From positions 1-51,946 of the forward strand of contig NZ_MEIO01000052.1 of the NCBI RefSeq assembly GCF_002777745.1: a stretch of DNA of 51,946 nucleotides, read 5' to 3'. The stretch is from Snodgrassella alvi. GTDB lineage: Bacteria > Pseudomonadota > Gammaproteobacteria > Burkholderiales > Neisseriaceae. Below the pieces are notes generated by a model that saw only the letters and a program-made list of their open reading frames with translations, was not told the origin of the DNA and ran no database searches. Made by a program: the position numbers and the translations under genes. Positions 27,455-36,347 of the stretch are shown in pieces. Positions within the stretch are counted from its first letter, which is position 1. Each line of letters begins with the position of its first letter.

Positions 27455-27856
27455 TTATTTTTTACCGTTTACTTGATTTATTTTATCCGTTAAATCAATT
27501 GCTTCCCATCCTTCATTACTTGAATACCTTAATAAATTGTTTTTTTTAGTAGGAATAGCCATACCAGATATATCATCACTTAAATAGGCATAATAAGGTG
27601 AATGCCATATCTCCTTGCCCTCTTTATTATATAAAACCCAAAAATATTTGTCGTATCCATCTATCAGCTTATAGACCGCAATCGGTGTGGTGGGCAGATG
27701 TTGATACATATTTAAGTAATACTCACCATCATCGCCCTCTTTGGTGTAATACAAATTAAAATCACCATAAAAGCTGGATGATGAAAACAACAGTAACCAT
27801 ACAATAGCCAGACAAGATGAAGATAAGATAATGAGCTTTAGCAATATCTTTTTCAT
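27455..27856 (-). CDS. B-type membrane-anchored paralogue, copy B1 (putative immunity)
   Basis: A 133-residue protein with the membrane segment LIILSSSCLAIVWLLLF, then the shared FSSSSFYGDFNLY. The outward domain has GEYYLNMYQHLPTTPIAV, KYFWVLYNKEGKEIWHSPY, a variable stretch SDDISGMAIPTKKNNLL, and NEGWEAIDLTDK. It is clearly paralogous to the A type (same order of motifs, roughly half the residues shared by eye). AGGTGG lies close before ATG. The A2 stop is 21 bp upstream, and A1 follows 67 bp downstream, a spacing repeated in every unit. Confidence 0.75.
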   Translation of the reverse strand: MKKILLKLIILSSSCLAIVWLLLFSSSSFYGDFNLYYTKEGDDGEYYLNMYQHLPTTPIAVYKLIDGYDKYFWVLYNKEGKEIWHSPYYAYLSDDISGMAIPTKKNNLLRYSSNEGWEAIDLTDKINQVNGKK

Positions 27857-27877
27857 AAACCACCTATATAAAATGAT

Positions 27878-28282
27878 TTACTGTAATTTATGATTACGTA
27901 TGGTTTTGGAAATATCATACCCAACTAGTCCATGATTTGTTAGGCAAATAAAATTTCCTTCCATTCCAACATCATCTGGAAAAGACATCATATCAAACAC
28001 TGATTCCTCATCAATATAGTCAAAGTAGGATACCCTCCACAATTCTTCTCCCTTTTTATTATATAAAACAGTGAAGTATTTATTGCCCCCCAGTATTTGC
28101 ACTATAGAAATAGGTGATGTGGGCAAATGTTTATATATATTGGCATAATACTCGCCACTGTCGCTCCTTACTGTTGTATAAAGATTAAAATCTCCATAAA
28201 AACTGGATGACGAAAACAGGCATAACCAGTAAAAAAATGCAAAATAGCATATCCCTTTTATGATTTTTATCAATTTTTTCAT
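27878..28282 (-). CDS. A-type membrane-anchored paralogue, copy A2 (putative immunity)
   Basis: A 134-residue copy almost identical to A1 and A3 in its first 85 residues, including the membrane anchor and YANIYKHLPTSPISIV. It differs from A1 mainly in DYIDEESVFDMMSFPDDVG (A1 has DYIGKESLVDMMAFPDEEG) and in LTNHGLVGYDI. The 67-bp spacer between B2 and A2 is almost the same as the B1-A1 spacer (one obvious base change), so the duplication covered whole B-A units of about 890 bp. Function is inferred only from context. Confidence 0.75.
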   Translation of the reverse strand: MKKLIKIIKGICYFAFFYWLCLFSSSSFYGDFNLYTTVRSDSGEYYANIYKHLPTSPISIVQILGGNKYFTVLYNKKGEELWRVSYFDYIDEESVFDMMSFPDDVGMEGNFICLTNHGLVGYDISKTIRNHKLQ

Positions 28283-28349
28283 TATCTAAAACTCCACTAC
28301 CTGATGATAGGCTGGCTAAATCCATTGCTAACCATCTATGCTGATTTCC

Positions 28350-28748
28350 TTATTTTTTACCGTTTACTTGATTTATTTTATCCGTTAAATCAATTGCTTC
28401 CCATCCTTCATTACTTGAATACCTTAATAAATTGCTTTTTTTAGTAGGAATAACCAAACCACCTACTATATCCCTTAAATAGGCATAATAAGGTGAATGC
28501 CATATCTCCTTGCCCTCTTTGTTATATAAAACCCAAAAATATCTGTCTCCAACTATCAGCTTATAGACCGCAATCGGTGTGGTGGGCAGATGTTGATACA
28601 TATTTAAGTAATACTCACCATCATCGCCTTCTTGGGTGTAACGCAGATTAAAATCACCATAAAAGCTGGATGATGAAAACAACAGTAACCAGACAATAGC
28701 CAGACAAGATGAAGATAAAATAATAAGCTTTAGCAATATTTTTTTCAT
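28350..28748 (-). CDS. B-type membrane-anchored paralogue, copy B2 (putative immunity)
   Basis: A 132-residue B copy. The anchor and the KYF/YNKEGKEIW core are as in B1, but it carries NLRYTQEGDDG, IVGDRYFWVLYN (a one-residue shortening) and the variable stretch RDIVGGLVIPTKKSNLL. It is preceded by A3 (21 bp) and followed by A2 (67 bp). The start context again has a purine-rich element close to ATG (AAGCGGATTATG), though weaker than the AGGTGG before B1. Confidence 0.75.
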   Translation of the reverse strand: MKKILLKLIILSSSCLAIVWLLLFSSSSFYGDFNLRYTQEGDDGEYYLNMYQHLPTTPIAVYKLIVGDRYFWVLYNKEGKEIWHSPYYAYLRDIVGGLVIPTKKSNLLRYSSNEGWEAIDLTDKINQVNGKK

Positions 28749-28769
28749 AATCCGCTTATATAAAATGCT

Positions 28770-29168
28770 TTACTGTAATTTATGATTGCGTATGGTTTTA
28801 GAAAAATTATACCCATCCAGTCCATGATTTGTTGGACAAAAGAAAGTATTACTACTTTCATCAGGAAAAGCCATCATATCAAACAGTGATTCCTCACCAA
28901 TATAGTCAAAGTAGGATACCCTCCACAGCTCTTCTCCTTTTTTATTATATAAAACAGTGAAGTATTTATTACCTCCCAGTATTTGCACTATAGAAATAGG
29001 TGATGTGGGCAAATGTTTATATATATTGGCATAATACTCGCCATCGTCACTCCTTACTGTTGTGTAAAGATTAAAATCCCCGTAAAAACTGGATGACGAA
29101 AACAGGCATAACCAGTAAAAAAATGCAAAATAGCATATCCCTTTTATAATTTTTATCAATTTTTTCAT
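28770..29168 (-). CDS. A-type membrane-anchored paralogue, copy A3 (putative immunity)
   Basis: A 132-residue A copy, the first A in transcription order. The variable segment is DYIGEESLFDMMAFPDESSNTFFCP, two residues shorter than in A1/A2. The rest, including TTVRSDDGEYYANIY and the C-terminal TIRNHKLQ, matches its sisters. The upstream spacer to B3 is 53 bp instead of 67 because B3 ends slightly later (it has an extra IRKSA tail). Confidence 0.75.
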   Translation of the reverse strand: MKKLIKIIKGICYFAFFYWLCLFSSSSFYGDFNLYTTVRSDDGEYYANIYKHLPTSPISIVQILGGNKYFTVLYNKKGEELWRVSYFDYIGEESLFDMMAFPDESSNTFFCPTNHGLDGYNFSKTIRNHKLQ

Positions 29169-29221
29169 TATCTAAAACTCCACTACCTGATGATAGGCTG
29201 GCTAAATTCACTGCTAACCAT

Positions 29222-29746
29222 CTATGCTGATTTCCTTATTTTTTTACCGTTTACTTGATTAATTTTATCTGTTAAATCGATGGTTTCCCATCCTTCATTA
29301 CTTTTATATCTTAAGAAACTGTTTTTTTTAGTAGGAACAACCAAACCACCTACCATATCACTTAAATAGGCATAATGAGGTGAATGCCATATCTCCTTGC
29401 CCTCTTTATTATATAAAACCCAAAAATATTTGTTGTATCCATCTATCAGCTTATAGACCGCAATCGGTGTGGTGGGCAGATGTTGATACATATTTAAGTA
29501 ATATTCACCATCATCGCCTTCTTCTGTGTAACACAGATTAAAATCACCATAAAAGCTGGATGAGGAGAAAAAAAACAACCATATCAGCATAGCTATGGTT
29601 AAAATTATAAATATTAATTTTTTAATAAATTTGCTATTTTTCTGCAAGACAGTTGTAATAAATACAGCAAAAGCATTGCCTTTCACTTTTTCTTTCCTAT
29701 GGTTTGATTTAATTTTCAAATCTATCAGCACAATTATTACCACCAT
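29222..29746 (-). CDS. B-type paralogue with a different N-terminus, copy B3 (putative immunity)
   Basis: From FFSSSSFYGDF onward this is a B-type protein (GEYYLNMYQHLPTTPIAV, variable SDMVGGLVVPTKKNSFL, NEGWETIDLTDK). Upstream it is unrelated at the DNA level to B1/B2: the membrane segment is LIFIILTIAMLIWLFFF, preceded by a basic stretch and another hydrophobic start (MVVIIVLIDL). GTG 29686, with AGGAAAG ahead of it, is a plausible alternative start giving about 154 residues. B3 looks like a recombinant of a B body with another gene head. The C-terminus has a frameshift-like extension IRKSA relative to B1/B2. Confidence 0.7.
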   Translation of the reverse strand: MVVIIVLIDLKIKSNHRKEKVKGNAFAVFITTVLQKNSKFIKKLIFIILTIAMLIWLFFFSSSSFYGDFNLCYTEEGDDGEYYLNMYQHLPTTPIAVYKLIDGYNKYFWVLYNKEGKEIWHSPHYAYLSDMVGGLVVPTKKNSFLRYKSNEGWETIDLTDKINQVNGKKIRKSA

Positions 29747-29926
29747 ATTAATAATTTTGCCTTGTCTGGTTTTTCTGTTAAATCAATATAATCAGATCTA
29801 TCTTTAGGAATTACATGGACAAAACCATAATTCTGCTGGTCTAAGGGGCAGTGCAGAAAATAACAAACAACCCAAAGAGCTAAAACCAGCAATAAAACCA
29901 AAGAATATTTAAGATTATTTCTTCAT
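29737..29926 (-). pseudogene. Frameshifted small membrane protein (relic immunity gene)
   Basis: The ATG at 29926 overlaps the DUF6402 stop as ATGA, as in coupled genes, but it stops after MKK. One base out of frame, the sequence stays open for about 60 codons: a membrane segment (LVLLLVLALWVVCYF), HCPLDQQNYGFVHVIP, then DYIDLTEKPDK, and it stops at 29737. The end resembles the IDLTDK tail of B-type proteins. One extra A in the early A-run would explain the break. It may be a decayed cognate immunity gene, or a sequencing error, or be expressed from TTG 29901. Confidence 0.5.
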
Positions 29927-30771
29927 AATTTAACAATTCTATCCCCAGATAAAGGAGGCATCCAGAGAATATCTGAAAAAACAATAAAATCAATACCCGT
30001 ATTCCTTATTTGCTGCCATTGCCTGAAATCCTTATTATATACCGGCACTGTCCATTGCATCCCCATATCATATAAAAGTTTCCACTTTTTCAGCTCATAG
30101 GCATTCATATATAGCAATGCCTGTTTTTTGCTGAGTATGCCTTTTTTATTCCAGATACCGAGAAATTCATCACCGAGAAAATCATAGCTGTCTTTGATAT
30201 AAAATCCGATGGCCTCGGTAATAAAAACATCTTTGCCCTGAAATTTATCCTGATACCCCTGTGGTGCAACTTTTAAATTTGCCTTACCTATTGCGCCGAA
30301 ATAATCATTAATGGTTTCTCCAAAACCCCATAGATAATCGCCTATTTTAGTTGAATTTACTACAGTTAATGTATCAATCTCCCTCACGTCTCTGTAATGT
30401 CTGAGAATACCATTGTTTTTTACAAGTTGCTTGCGTAACTCTTCACGTCCCTTTTCACTTGCCCAGTTTTCTTTTAATTTTACAAACCCTTTTTGCACAG
30501 GTTTATATCTCAACGCCCATTCCATTTTCACAATAGAATCATTTACATGCTGTAATGGAATATTTATTGCCGATCCCGTCATATAGGTATTTTTTGTGGC
30601 TTCAGTAAAACCTTTGGCCGGCTTTCCGCTAAACCAGTGCCGCATGAGTTGCGGAGCTACTTTCCAACCCATATTGTCCATCGCGGCCGGAATCTGGTCT
30701 ATGGAAAAAATATCTGCATTCAGGGTAATTCTGGGCGCAGATTTCATGGTATGGGTAATCAATTCCGGCAT
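29923..30771 (-). CDS. DUF6402 family protein, probable T6SS effector
   Basis: A 282-residue protein of the DUF6402 type, which I recognise from genes next to PAAR and VgrG in Neisseriaceae and Burkholderiales. Visible segments are MGWKVAPQLMRHWFSGKPA (about 34-52), a helical MEWALRYKPVQKGFVKLKENW, DTLTVVNSTKIGDYLWGFGETINDYFGAIGKANLK, and near the C-terminus WQQIRNTGIDFIVFSDILW. No signal peptide or membrane segment is seen. Toxic activity of the family is not known to me. It starts 2 bp behind the PAAR gene with AGGAA ahead of the ATG, so the two are coupled. Immunity-like genes follow directly. Confidence 0.75.
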   Translation of the reverse strand: MPELITHTMKSAPRITLNADIFSIDQIPAAMDNMGWKVAPQLMRHWFSGKPAKGFTEATKNTYMTGSAINIPLQHVNDSIVKMEWALRYKPVQKGFVKLKENWASEKGREELRKQLVKNNGILRHYRDVREIDTLTVVNSTKIGDYLWGFGETINDYFGAIGKANLKVAPQGYQDKFQGKDVFITEAIGFYIKDSYDFLGDEFLGIWNKKGILSKKQALLYMNAYELKKWKLLYDMGMQWTVPVYNKDFRQWQQIRNTGIDFIVFSDILWMPPLSGDRIVKL

Positions 30772-30773
30772 AG

Positions 30774-31271
30774 TTAAATTCCTAATTTAGTCTGAATAAA
30801 ATAGCTTACTTCCACCGACTCGGGCTGTGGGGTTTGTATCGACTCCAGATAGCCATCCCGGCTTGATTCACCTTCTACCAGACGTGAAGAGGTTTTGATG
30901 GCATAAGCCACACCATAGGTTTTAATATTTTCTGGCGATTGAATATAAAAGCTGCGTGAATACGGCATGCTCTCAACAACAGGTTTGGACATTGTTTCAT
31001 CAATATAACTGTCGGTAACTGTTGGAATAAAACGTGCATTACATGGGCAGGTACTGATGCTGCTGATTGAGCCGGCTAATTTTCTAGCGGGACTAAACAT
31101 ATTGCTTACACCACCTGATATGCGATAGGTTCCGCTATGTTGTCCACAGGTAACCTTATCTCCTTCCCAAGCGGAAGCAACTCCATGCCATAAAATCATG
31201 CTGTCGCCACTGATTATTTTGCCACCACAAGTGGTGCGATCTCCAACCCTTAAAAAATATCCCTTAGCCAA
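30774..31271 (-). CDS. PAAR-domain protein
   Basis: PAAR proteins sharpen the VgrG spike of type VI secretion systems and carry effectors. Residues 1-85 are a PAAR domain: YFLRVGDRTTCGGKIISGD, GDKVTCGQHSG and the Cys pair STCPCNARFIP. Residues 86-165 are an extension of unknown fold that may recruit the DUF6402 protein encoded 2 bp downstream. Translation most likely starts at TTG 31271, because AAAGGA lies 6 bases ahead and no ATG is available before the conserved start. No other T6SS structural gene is in the window, so this is an orphan cargo cluster. Confidence 0.88.
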   Translation of the reverse strand: MAKGYFLRVGDRTTCGGKIISGDSMILWHGVASAWEGDKVTCGQHSGTYRISGGVSNMFSPARKLAGSISSISTCPCNARFIPTVTDSYIDETMSKPVVESMPYSRSFYIQSPENIKTYGVAYAIKTSSRLVEGESSRDGYLESIQTPQPESVEVSYFIQTKLGI

Positions 31272-31901
31272 TTTTTTTCCTTTAAATAATGGTTAAGTAT
31301 AAAATTTCTCCATAATAAATTATGGCTTTGTAAGGCGCTTAGATGAATCTATTCTTTATGTAGCTGTTTCTTTATTTCTTAGATATTACTGTAAATATAG
31401 TCCTTTGCCAAAATTATATCGTCAATCAATTACTATTCTGCCACACTATTATTTTAAGAGCTGAGCTGTAAGCATTTAATATTTGTCTAATCGATATTAA
31501 TTAAATTTGTAATTACACTATGGCTAATCGCGGCGGTAATAGGATGCTTTGGTCAGAAAACTGCAATATTTTCAACTGGCAATAATATAATTGTGCACTC
31601 TAGATAGCCTGTGTATATGCTGGTTTGTTTGCTAGTAGTATGAAAGCGGCTTGCATTCAATCTAAGCAGAGCTGTATGTTCCGTTTTTGTTGCAGCTTTA
31701 CAGTAAATATGCAACAGACTACATGATTATTGTGGAAATATGTCTGCTTAATATAGGGGCTTTTATATGTTCATTTTAGTCTTATGGAATTATTGAGTTA
31801 ATTATTTATTGGTATTTTCCTGAACGTTAATTTAGCAAGCGGATACAGAAAACCGCCTCGGTTGTGCCGAGACGGCTGAATTGTGCAGGACTAAGCGGGG
31901 T
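31272..31901. other. Spacer between the PAAR gene and metE
   Basis: About 630 bp, A/T-rich. It contains the promoter region of the minus-strand PAAR unit and, at its right end, the metE terminator. No coding potential or repeats were recognised. Confidence 0.5.
31849..31875 (-). terminator. Terminator of metE
   Basis: CCGTCTCGG pairs with CCGAGGCGG (one G-U) around the loop CACAA, 26 bp after the metE stop, followed on the minus strand by TTTTCTG. The arm contains GCCGTCT, part of the neisserial uptake-sequence core. Confidence 0.85.
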
Positions 31902-34175
31902 TTAGGCATTTAATTCGTCGCGCAGTTTTTTGGTTACTTTTACCATCACTTGTAGGGCGGCGGTGGTTTCTGGCCAGCCGCGGGTTTTCAGGCCACAATC
32001 CGGATTTACCCACAAACGACGCTGGTCGATTACTTTCAATGCTTTACGCAGCAGGTGTTCTACTTCTGCCTCGGTAGGTACACGCGGGCTATGGATATCG
32101 TAAACACCGGGGCCGATATCATTCGGATAGCTGAATTTAACAAAGGCATCCAGTAATTCCATATCGGAACGTGAAGTTTCAATAGTAATGACATCAGCAT
32201 CCATGCTGGCAATGGCTGGCAGAATATCGTTGAATTCTGAATAGCACATATGGGTATGAATCTGGGTGCTGTCATCGGCATCGGTTGAAGTAAGGCGGAA
32301 TGATTCACATGCCCAAGCCAGATATTCATCCCATTGAGCGCGTTTTAGCGGCAAAGCTTCACGAATAGCCGGTTCATCAATCTGGATAACACGGATACCG
32401 GCTTTTTCCAGATCCAGTACTTCATCATTCAGTGCCAGTGCAATCTGCTTGCATACCAGACTTAATGGTACATCGTTGCGCACAAAGCTCCATTTCATCA
32501 TGGTTACTGGTCCGGTTAGCATACCTTTCATCGGCCGGTTGGTCAGTGATTGGGCATAGGCAGACCAGGCAACGGTCATGGCTTTGGGACGTGCCACATC
32601 ACCAAAAATAATCGGGGGTTTAACACAGCGGGAGCCGTAACTTTGTACCCAGCCATATTGTGTGAAGCAATAGCCATCCAGCTGTTCACCAAAGTATTCC
32701 ACCATATCGTTGCGTTCGGCCTCACCATGCACCAGTACGTCGATATCCAGTTGTTCCTGCTGTTGAACACAGTAGGCAATGTCTTGTTTCATGGCTGCTT
32801 CGTAATCAGCTGCGCTCAGCTCACCCTTTTTAAAGGCGGCACGTGCCTGACGGATTTCCTGAGTTTGTGGAAATGAGCCAATGGTAGTGGTTGGCAGCAA
32901 GGGCAGATTCATCCATGCCTGCTGTTTTTCAATCCGCTGTGCAAACGGGCTATGGCGCTGGTCGGCATGAGCGCGCAGGCCGGCTACGCGCTCTGCAACC
33001 TTATTATTATGAATCAGTTTGCTGGTTTTGCGTCCGGCAGCCGCCGCATCGGAAGCGGCAAGCGCATCCTGTACGGTGTCTTTACCGTGTGCCAGTGCCT
33101 GTTTGATAATGCCCAGTTCCTGTAATTTCTGAGCAGCAAAGGCAAGCCAGTTTCTGATTTCGGGGTTAAGTTTCTCTTCTACACTTAAATCCTGCGGGCT
33201 GTGTAACAGCGAGCAGCTCGGGGCAATCCATAAGTTGTTGCCTAGCTGGGTAGCAACCGGTGCCAGCAAGTCAATCACTTCACGCAGATTGGCACGCCAG
33301 ACATTGCGCCCGTCAATCAGGCCAACAGACAGTACTTTATTTTCCGGCCATGCATTGGCAAATTCAGCCAACTGTTCCGGTGCACGTACACAATCGATAT
33401 GTACGCCGTTTACTGGCAGGCTTTTCAGTAAATTTAGGTGTTCGGCCACACTGCCAAAATAAGTACCAATAATGATACGTGTGCCGGTGATCGTCAGTTC
33501 CTGATAGGTTGGTGCGAAAGCATCCAGCCATTCACGGGCAATATCTACTGCAAGAATGGGTTCATCAATCTGAATCCAGTCGACACCAGCATTAGCCAGC
33601 TCACGCAAAAGTTTCTGATATTCAGGCAACAGGCGTGGCAATAATTGTAGACGGTTATGGCCGGCATCTTTTTCTTTACCCAGCCATAACAGGGTAAGCG
33701 GGCCTACCAGAGTTGGTTTGATATCATGCCCAGTGGCTTTAGCTTCTTCTATTTGGGCAATGAGGTTAGCTGCATTGGCTTTGAAACTGGTGTTCTGGTG
33801 CCATTCAGGTACGATGTAGTGGTAGTTGGTATCAAACCATTTGGTCATTTCCATGGCTACCTGAGTGGCATTACCACGTGCCAGTTCAAAATACTGGGTT
33901 AGTGTCAGGCTGGCTGCATCAAAACCGAAGCGTGCGGGAATCGCTCCGAGCGCACACAGGGTATCCAGTACATGGTCGTAATACGAAAAATCGCCTACAG
34001 GTAGCAAGTCTGCACCGGCGGCAATCTGGGTGGCCCAGTTTTTCTGGCGGATATCGGCCGCAGTCTGGCGCAGCTCGGCTTCGGTTTTGTTGCCTTTCCA
34101 GAATGCTTCAACTGCAAATTTTAATTCGCGTTTAGCTCCAACACGTGGATAACCGGACAGATGGAATGTGTTCAT
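31902..34175 (-). CDS. metE: Cobalamin-independent methionine synthase
   Basis: MetE transfers the methyl group of 5-methyltetrahydropteroyl-triglutamate to homocysteine, the last step of methionine synthesis, without B12. The 757-residue protein (E. coli 753) starts [20 protein letters not shown]. It contains [14 protein letters not shown] and [19 protein letters not shown]. The C-terminal zinc ligands are in [11 protein letters not shown] (His, Cys), a Glu (TIETSRSD) and [17 protein letters not shown] precedes the ATG by 7 bases. metR, its usual activator, is transcribed divergently, so homocysteine-dependent activation is expected. Confidence 0.97.
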   Translation of the reverse strand: MNTFHLSGYPRVGAKRELKFAVEAFWKGNKTEAELRQTAADIRQKNWATQIAAGADLLPVGDFSYYDHVLDTLCALGAIPARFGFDAASLTLTQYFELARGNATQVAMEMTKWFDTNYHYIVPEWHQNTSFKANAANLIAQIEEAKATGHDIKPTLVGPLTLLWLGKEKDAGHNRLQLLPRLLPEYQKLLRELANAGVDWIQIDEPILAVDIAREWLDAFAPTYQELTITGTRIIIGTYFGSVAEHLNLLKSLPVNGVHIDCVRAPEQLAEFANAWPENKVLSVGLIDGRNVWRANLREVIDLLAPVATQLGNNLWIAPSCSLLHSPQDLSVEEKLNPEIRNWLAFAAQKLQELGIIKQALAHGKDTVQDALAASDAAAAGRKTSKLIHNNKVAERVAGLRAHADQRHSPFAQRIEKQQAWMNLPLLPTTTIGSFPQTQEIRQARAAFKKGELSAADYEAAMKQDIAYCVQQQEQLDIDVLVHGEAERNDMVEYFGEQLDGYCFTQYGWVQSYGSRCVKPPIIFGDVARPKAMTVAWSAYAQSLTNRPMKGMLTGPVTMMKWSFVRNDVPLSLVCKQIALALNDEVLDLEKAGIRVIQIDEPAIREALPLKRAQWDEYLAWACESFRLTSTDADDSTQIHTHMCYSEFNDILPAIASMDADVITIETSRSDMELLDAFVKFSYPNDIGPGVYDIHSPRVPTEAEVEHLLRKALKVIDQRRLWVNPDCGLKTRGWPETTAALQVMVKVTKKLRDELNA

Positions 34176-34473
34176 TCTTGTTTCTCCTTATGTGAATGAT
34201 GGATCTCAATAATTGGCAGTGTGCGTGAGTTATGACATGACTACAAGCGATAAATTTTGCAGTTATACATGAATATTTTTAATACTGTATTTCAGTACAA
34301 TGCAATGCGAGAATATGATATGGTATGTGAGTGTTTAGTCTTAAAACAGATAAATGGCTGTCATTAAAGTAATAATTATGTTAGCCATATAACTTTCATT
34401 TATAAACAGTGTGGCTGTTTATGAATTCTTTAACTTATATTCGCAGTAATAATGTTAAGCAAAGGTGGAAAAC
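34176..34473. promoter_or_regulatory. metE-metR control region
   Basis: The divergent spacer of 298 bp. TGAATATTTTTAA at 34270-34282 matches the MetR consensus TGAAnnnnnTTCA with one mismatch and is placed to activate metE about 95 bp upstream of its ATG. I saw no better match. The region is very A/T-rich. Confidence 0.35.
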
Positions 34474-35406
34474 ATGGAGTCGATTATTGAACTGCGTCAT
34501 TTACGCACTTTACTGGCTCTGGAAGAAACCGGTAGTGTATCAATGGCTGCCAAGCGGGTTTTTCTAACCCAATCTGCGCTGTCACATCAGATTCGTGTTC
34601 TGGAACAATTCTACGGCACACCTCTGTTTGAACGTAAGTCCAACCCAATCCACTTTACACCGGTGGGTATGCGTCTATTGCAACTGGCACGCGAAATTAC
34701 GCCGCTGGTCAAGGTAGCTGAGCTGGATATGGTTCAGATTATTGAGGGGGAAGCAGGGGAGCTGCGCGTGGCGGTGGAATGTCATACCTGTTTTGACTGG
34801 CTGATGCCGGCTATGGATGCTTTCCGGCCTTTATGGCCCAAAGTGGAGCTGGATATTGTATCTGGTTTTCAGGCAGACCCTGTGGGGCTATTGCTGACTC
34901 ATCGGGCAGACCTGGCGATTGTGTCTGAATATGCTCCGCAGCCGGGTATTATTTTTCAACCACTGTTTGCCTATGAAATGGTGGGTATTTGTGCTCAGAA
35001 TCATCCGCTGGCCGCAAAAAGTGTATGGCAGGCACAGGATTTTGTGGATGAAACGCTTATTACTTATCCGGTACCAGATGATATGCTGGATTTGCTGCGC
35101 AAGGTATTAAAGCCGGCCGGTGTGCAGCCGGCGCGCCGCAACAGTGAATTAACCATTGCTATTATTCAACTGGTATCAAGCCGGCGTGGTATTGCTGCCT
35201 TACCTTACTGGACAGTGATGCCTTATCTGGAAAAGGGCTATGTGGTAGCACGACAGATTGGTGATATACCGCTGCAAAGTGAGCTGTATGCAGCCATGCG
35301 TGAATCTGATGGTGATAAAAGCTATCTGGATAACTTCTGCCAAATTGTACGCGAACGCAGTTTTGCCGATTTACCCGGACTTAGCCCGCTTAGCACACCA
35401 GATTAA
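34474..35406 (+). CDS. metR: LysR-type regulator MetR
   Basis: A 310-residue LysR-type regulator. The N-terminal winged helix reads LRHLRTLLALEETGSVSMAAKRVFLTQSALSHQIRVLE, nearly the same layout as E. coli MetR (SQSALSHQ), followed by the effector-binding domain. Its position divergent from metE makes MetR the firm choice over other LysR proteins. In Enterobacteria homocysteine is the coeffector. ATG 34474 is preferred over GTG 34465, since AAAGGTGG fits the ATG at 5 bases. The FAH-fold hydratase gene follows 39 bp downstream on the same strand and could be cotranscribed. Confidence 0.93.
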   Translation: MESIIELRHLRTLLALEETGSVSMAAKRVFLTQSALSHQIRVLEQFYGTPLFERKSNPIHFTPVGMRLLQLAREITPLVKVAELDMVQIIEGEAGELRVAVECHTCFDWLMPAMDAFRPLWPKVELDIVSGFQADPVGLLLTHRADLAIVSEYAPQPGIIFQPLFAYEMVGICAQNHPLAAKSVWQAQDFVDETLITYPVPDDMLDLLRKVLKPAGVQPARRNSELTIAIIQLVSSRRGIAALPYWTVMPYLEKGYVVARQIGDIPLQSELYAAMRESDGDKSYLDNFCQIVRERSFADLPGLSPLSTPD

Positions 35407-35445
35407 CCTGTACTGGAGACACTGGTATGCACAAAAGGAAGCAAG

Positions 35446-36222
35446 ATGGGTTATCAGAAACTGGCTGCCTCTTTGCTACAGGCGTATAAACAGCATCAGC
35501 CATTGAGCATGCTCAACTATACCGAAAGTGTGCGTGATATAAATAATGCTTATCAGATACAGCATGTGTTTACTGCTGGCAAGTCTACGCCTTTGGGCGG
35601 CTATAAAATTTCCCTGACCAATAAAATTACTCAGATGCTGTTCCGAATGGATGAACCATTGTATGGGCAGCTAGAACATAGTCATATATTGTATGCGCCG
35701 GCCACGTTGTCGCTGGTTCAGATGAATGAACCATTAATTGAAGCCGAGCTAGGCTTTATTGCCAAAACCGATTTAAGCTACGGCATAAGCGATGCAGATT
35801 TATTAAAGCATGTCTGGGTAACTGGTTGCATAGAGATTCCCGACTCTCGCTTTGCACACTGGTTTCCGGCTCTGAACAAATACCTGATTATAGCTGATGG
35901 TGCAGTAGGTGGTTATATTGTCTGCGGTGAACGTATTGACGGCCATGATTTACAGGTAGAGAACTTAAGTGAGATTCAGGTGGAACTCACTCTGGATAAT
36001 CAGACTGTGATTACCGGTCAGGCAAGAGCAGTGATGGACAATCCACTGTCTGCCCTGCAATGGTTACTGAAAAAACTGGCTGAGCATGGCCTGAGTTTAC
36101 ATACAGGTGAAGTGGTATCTTCCGGTGCCTTTTTTCTGACTCATAAACTTGTTGCGGGAGAATACAATGCCCATTTTTCCGGTGCTCTCAGCCAGAGTTT
36201 AACATTACATGTATTACCCTGA
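35446..36222 (+). CDS. 2-keto-4-pentenoate hydratase-like (MhpD/FAH family)
   Basis: A 258-residue protein of the fumarylacetoacetate hydrolase superfamily, MhpD/TesE/HpaH branch. These enzymes hydrate 2-hydroxypentadienoates or decarboxylate oxalocrotonate with a divalent metal. Visible signs are GYKISLTN (the GxKIGLT family motif), the metal-binding EAELGFI (ExE) and the CIEIPDSRF segment, and the C-terminal LHTGEVVSSGAFF (usually GdvVltGs). No aromatic meta-cleavage genes are near, so substrate is open. AAAAGGAAG precedes the ATG by 4-8 bases. It follows metR closely, an unusual pairing. Confidence 0.82.
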   Translation: MGYQKLAASLLQAYKQHQPLSMLNYTESVRDINNAYQIQHVFTAGKSTPLGGYKISLTNKITQMLFRMDEPLYGQLEHSHILYAPATLSLVQMNEPLIEAELGFIAKTDLSYGISDADLLKHVWVTGCIEIPDSRFAHWFPALNKYLIIADGAVGGYIVCGERIDGHDLQVENLSEIQVELTLDNQTVITGQARAVMDNPLSALQWLLKKLAEHGLSLHTGEVVSSGAFFLTHKLVAGEYNAHFSGALSQSLTLHVLP

Positions 36223-36347
36223 TTCGGCCAAGTACACCTGAACAGCATGGTAATCATTATTATTCAGCCATTTAAGTACTTAATTCATAGGCTTCAGGCA
36301 TATTTTTCCCAGCGATTTTTCAGCTTTAATCAGCTACAATAAGCACT

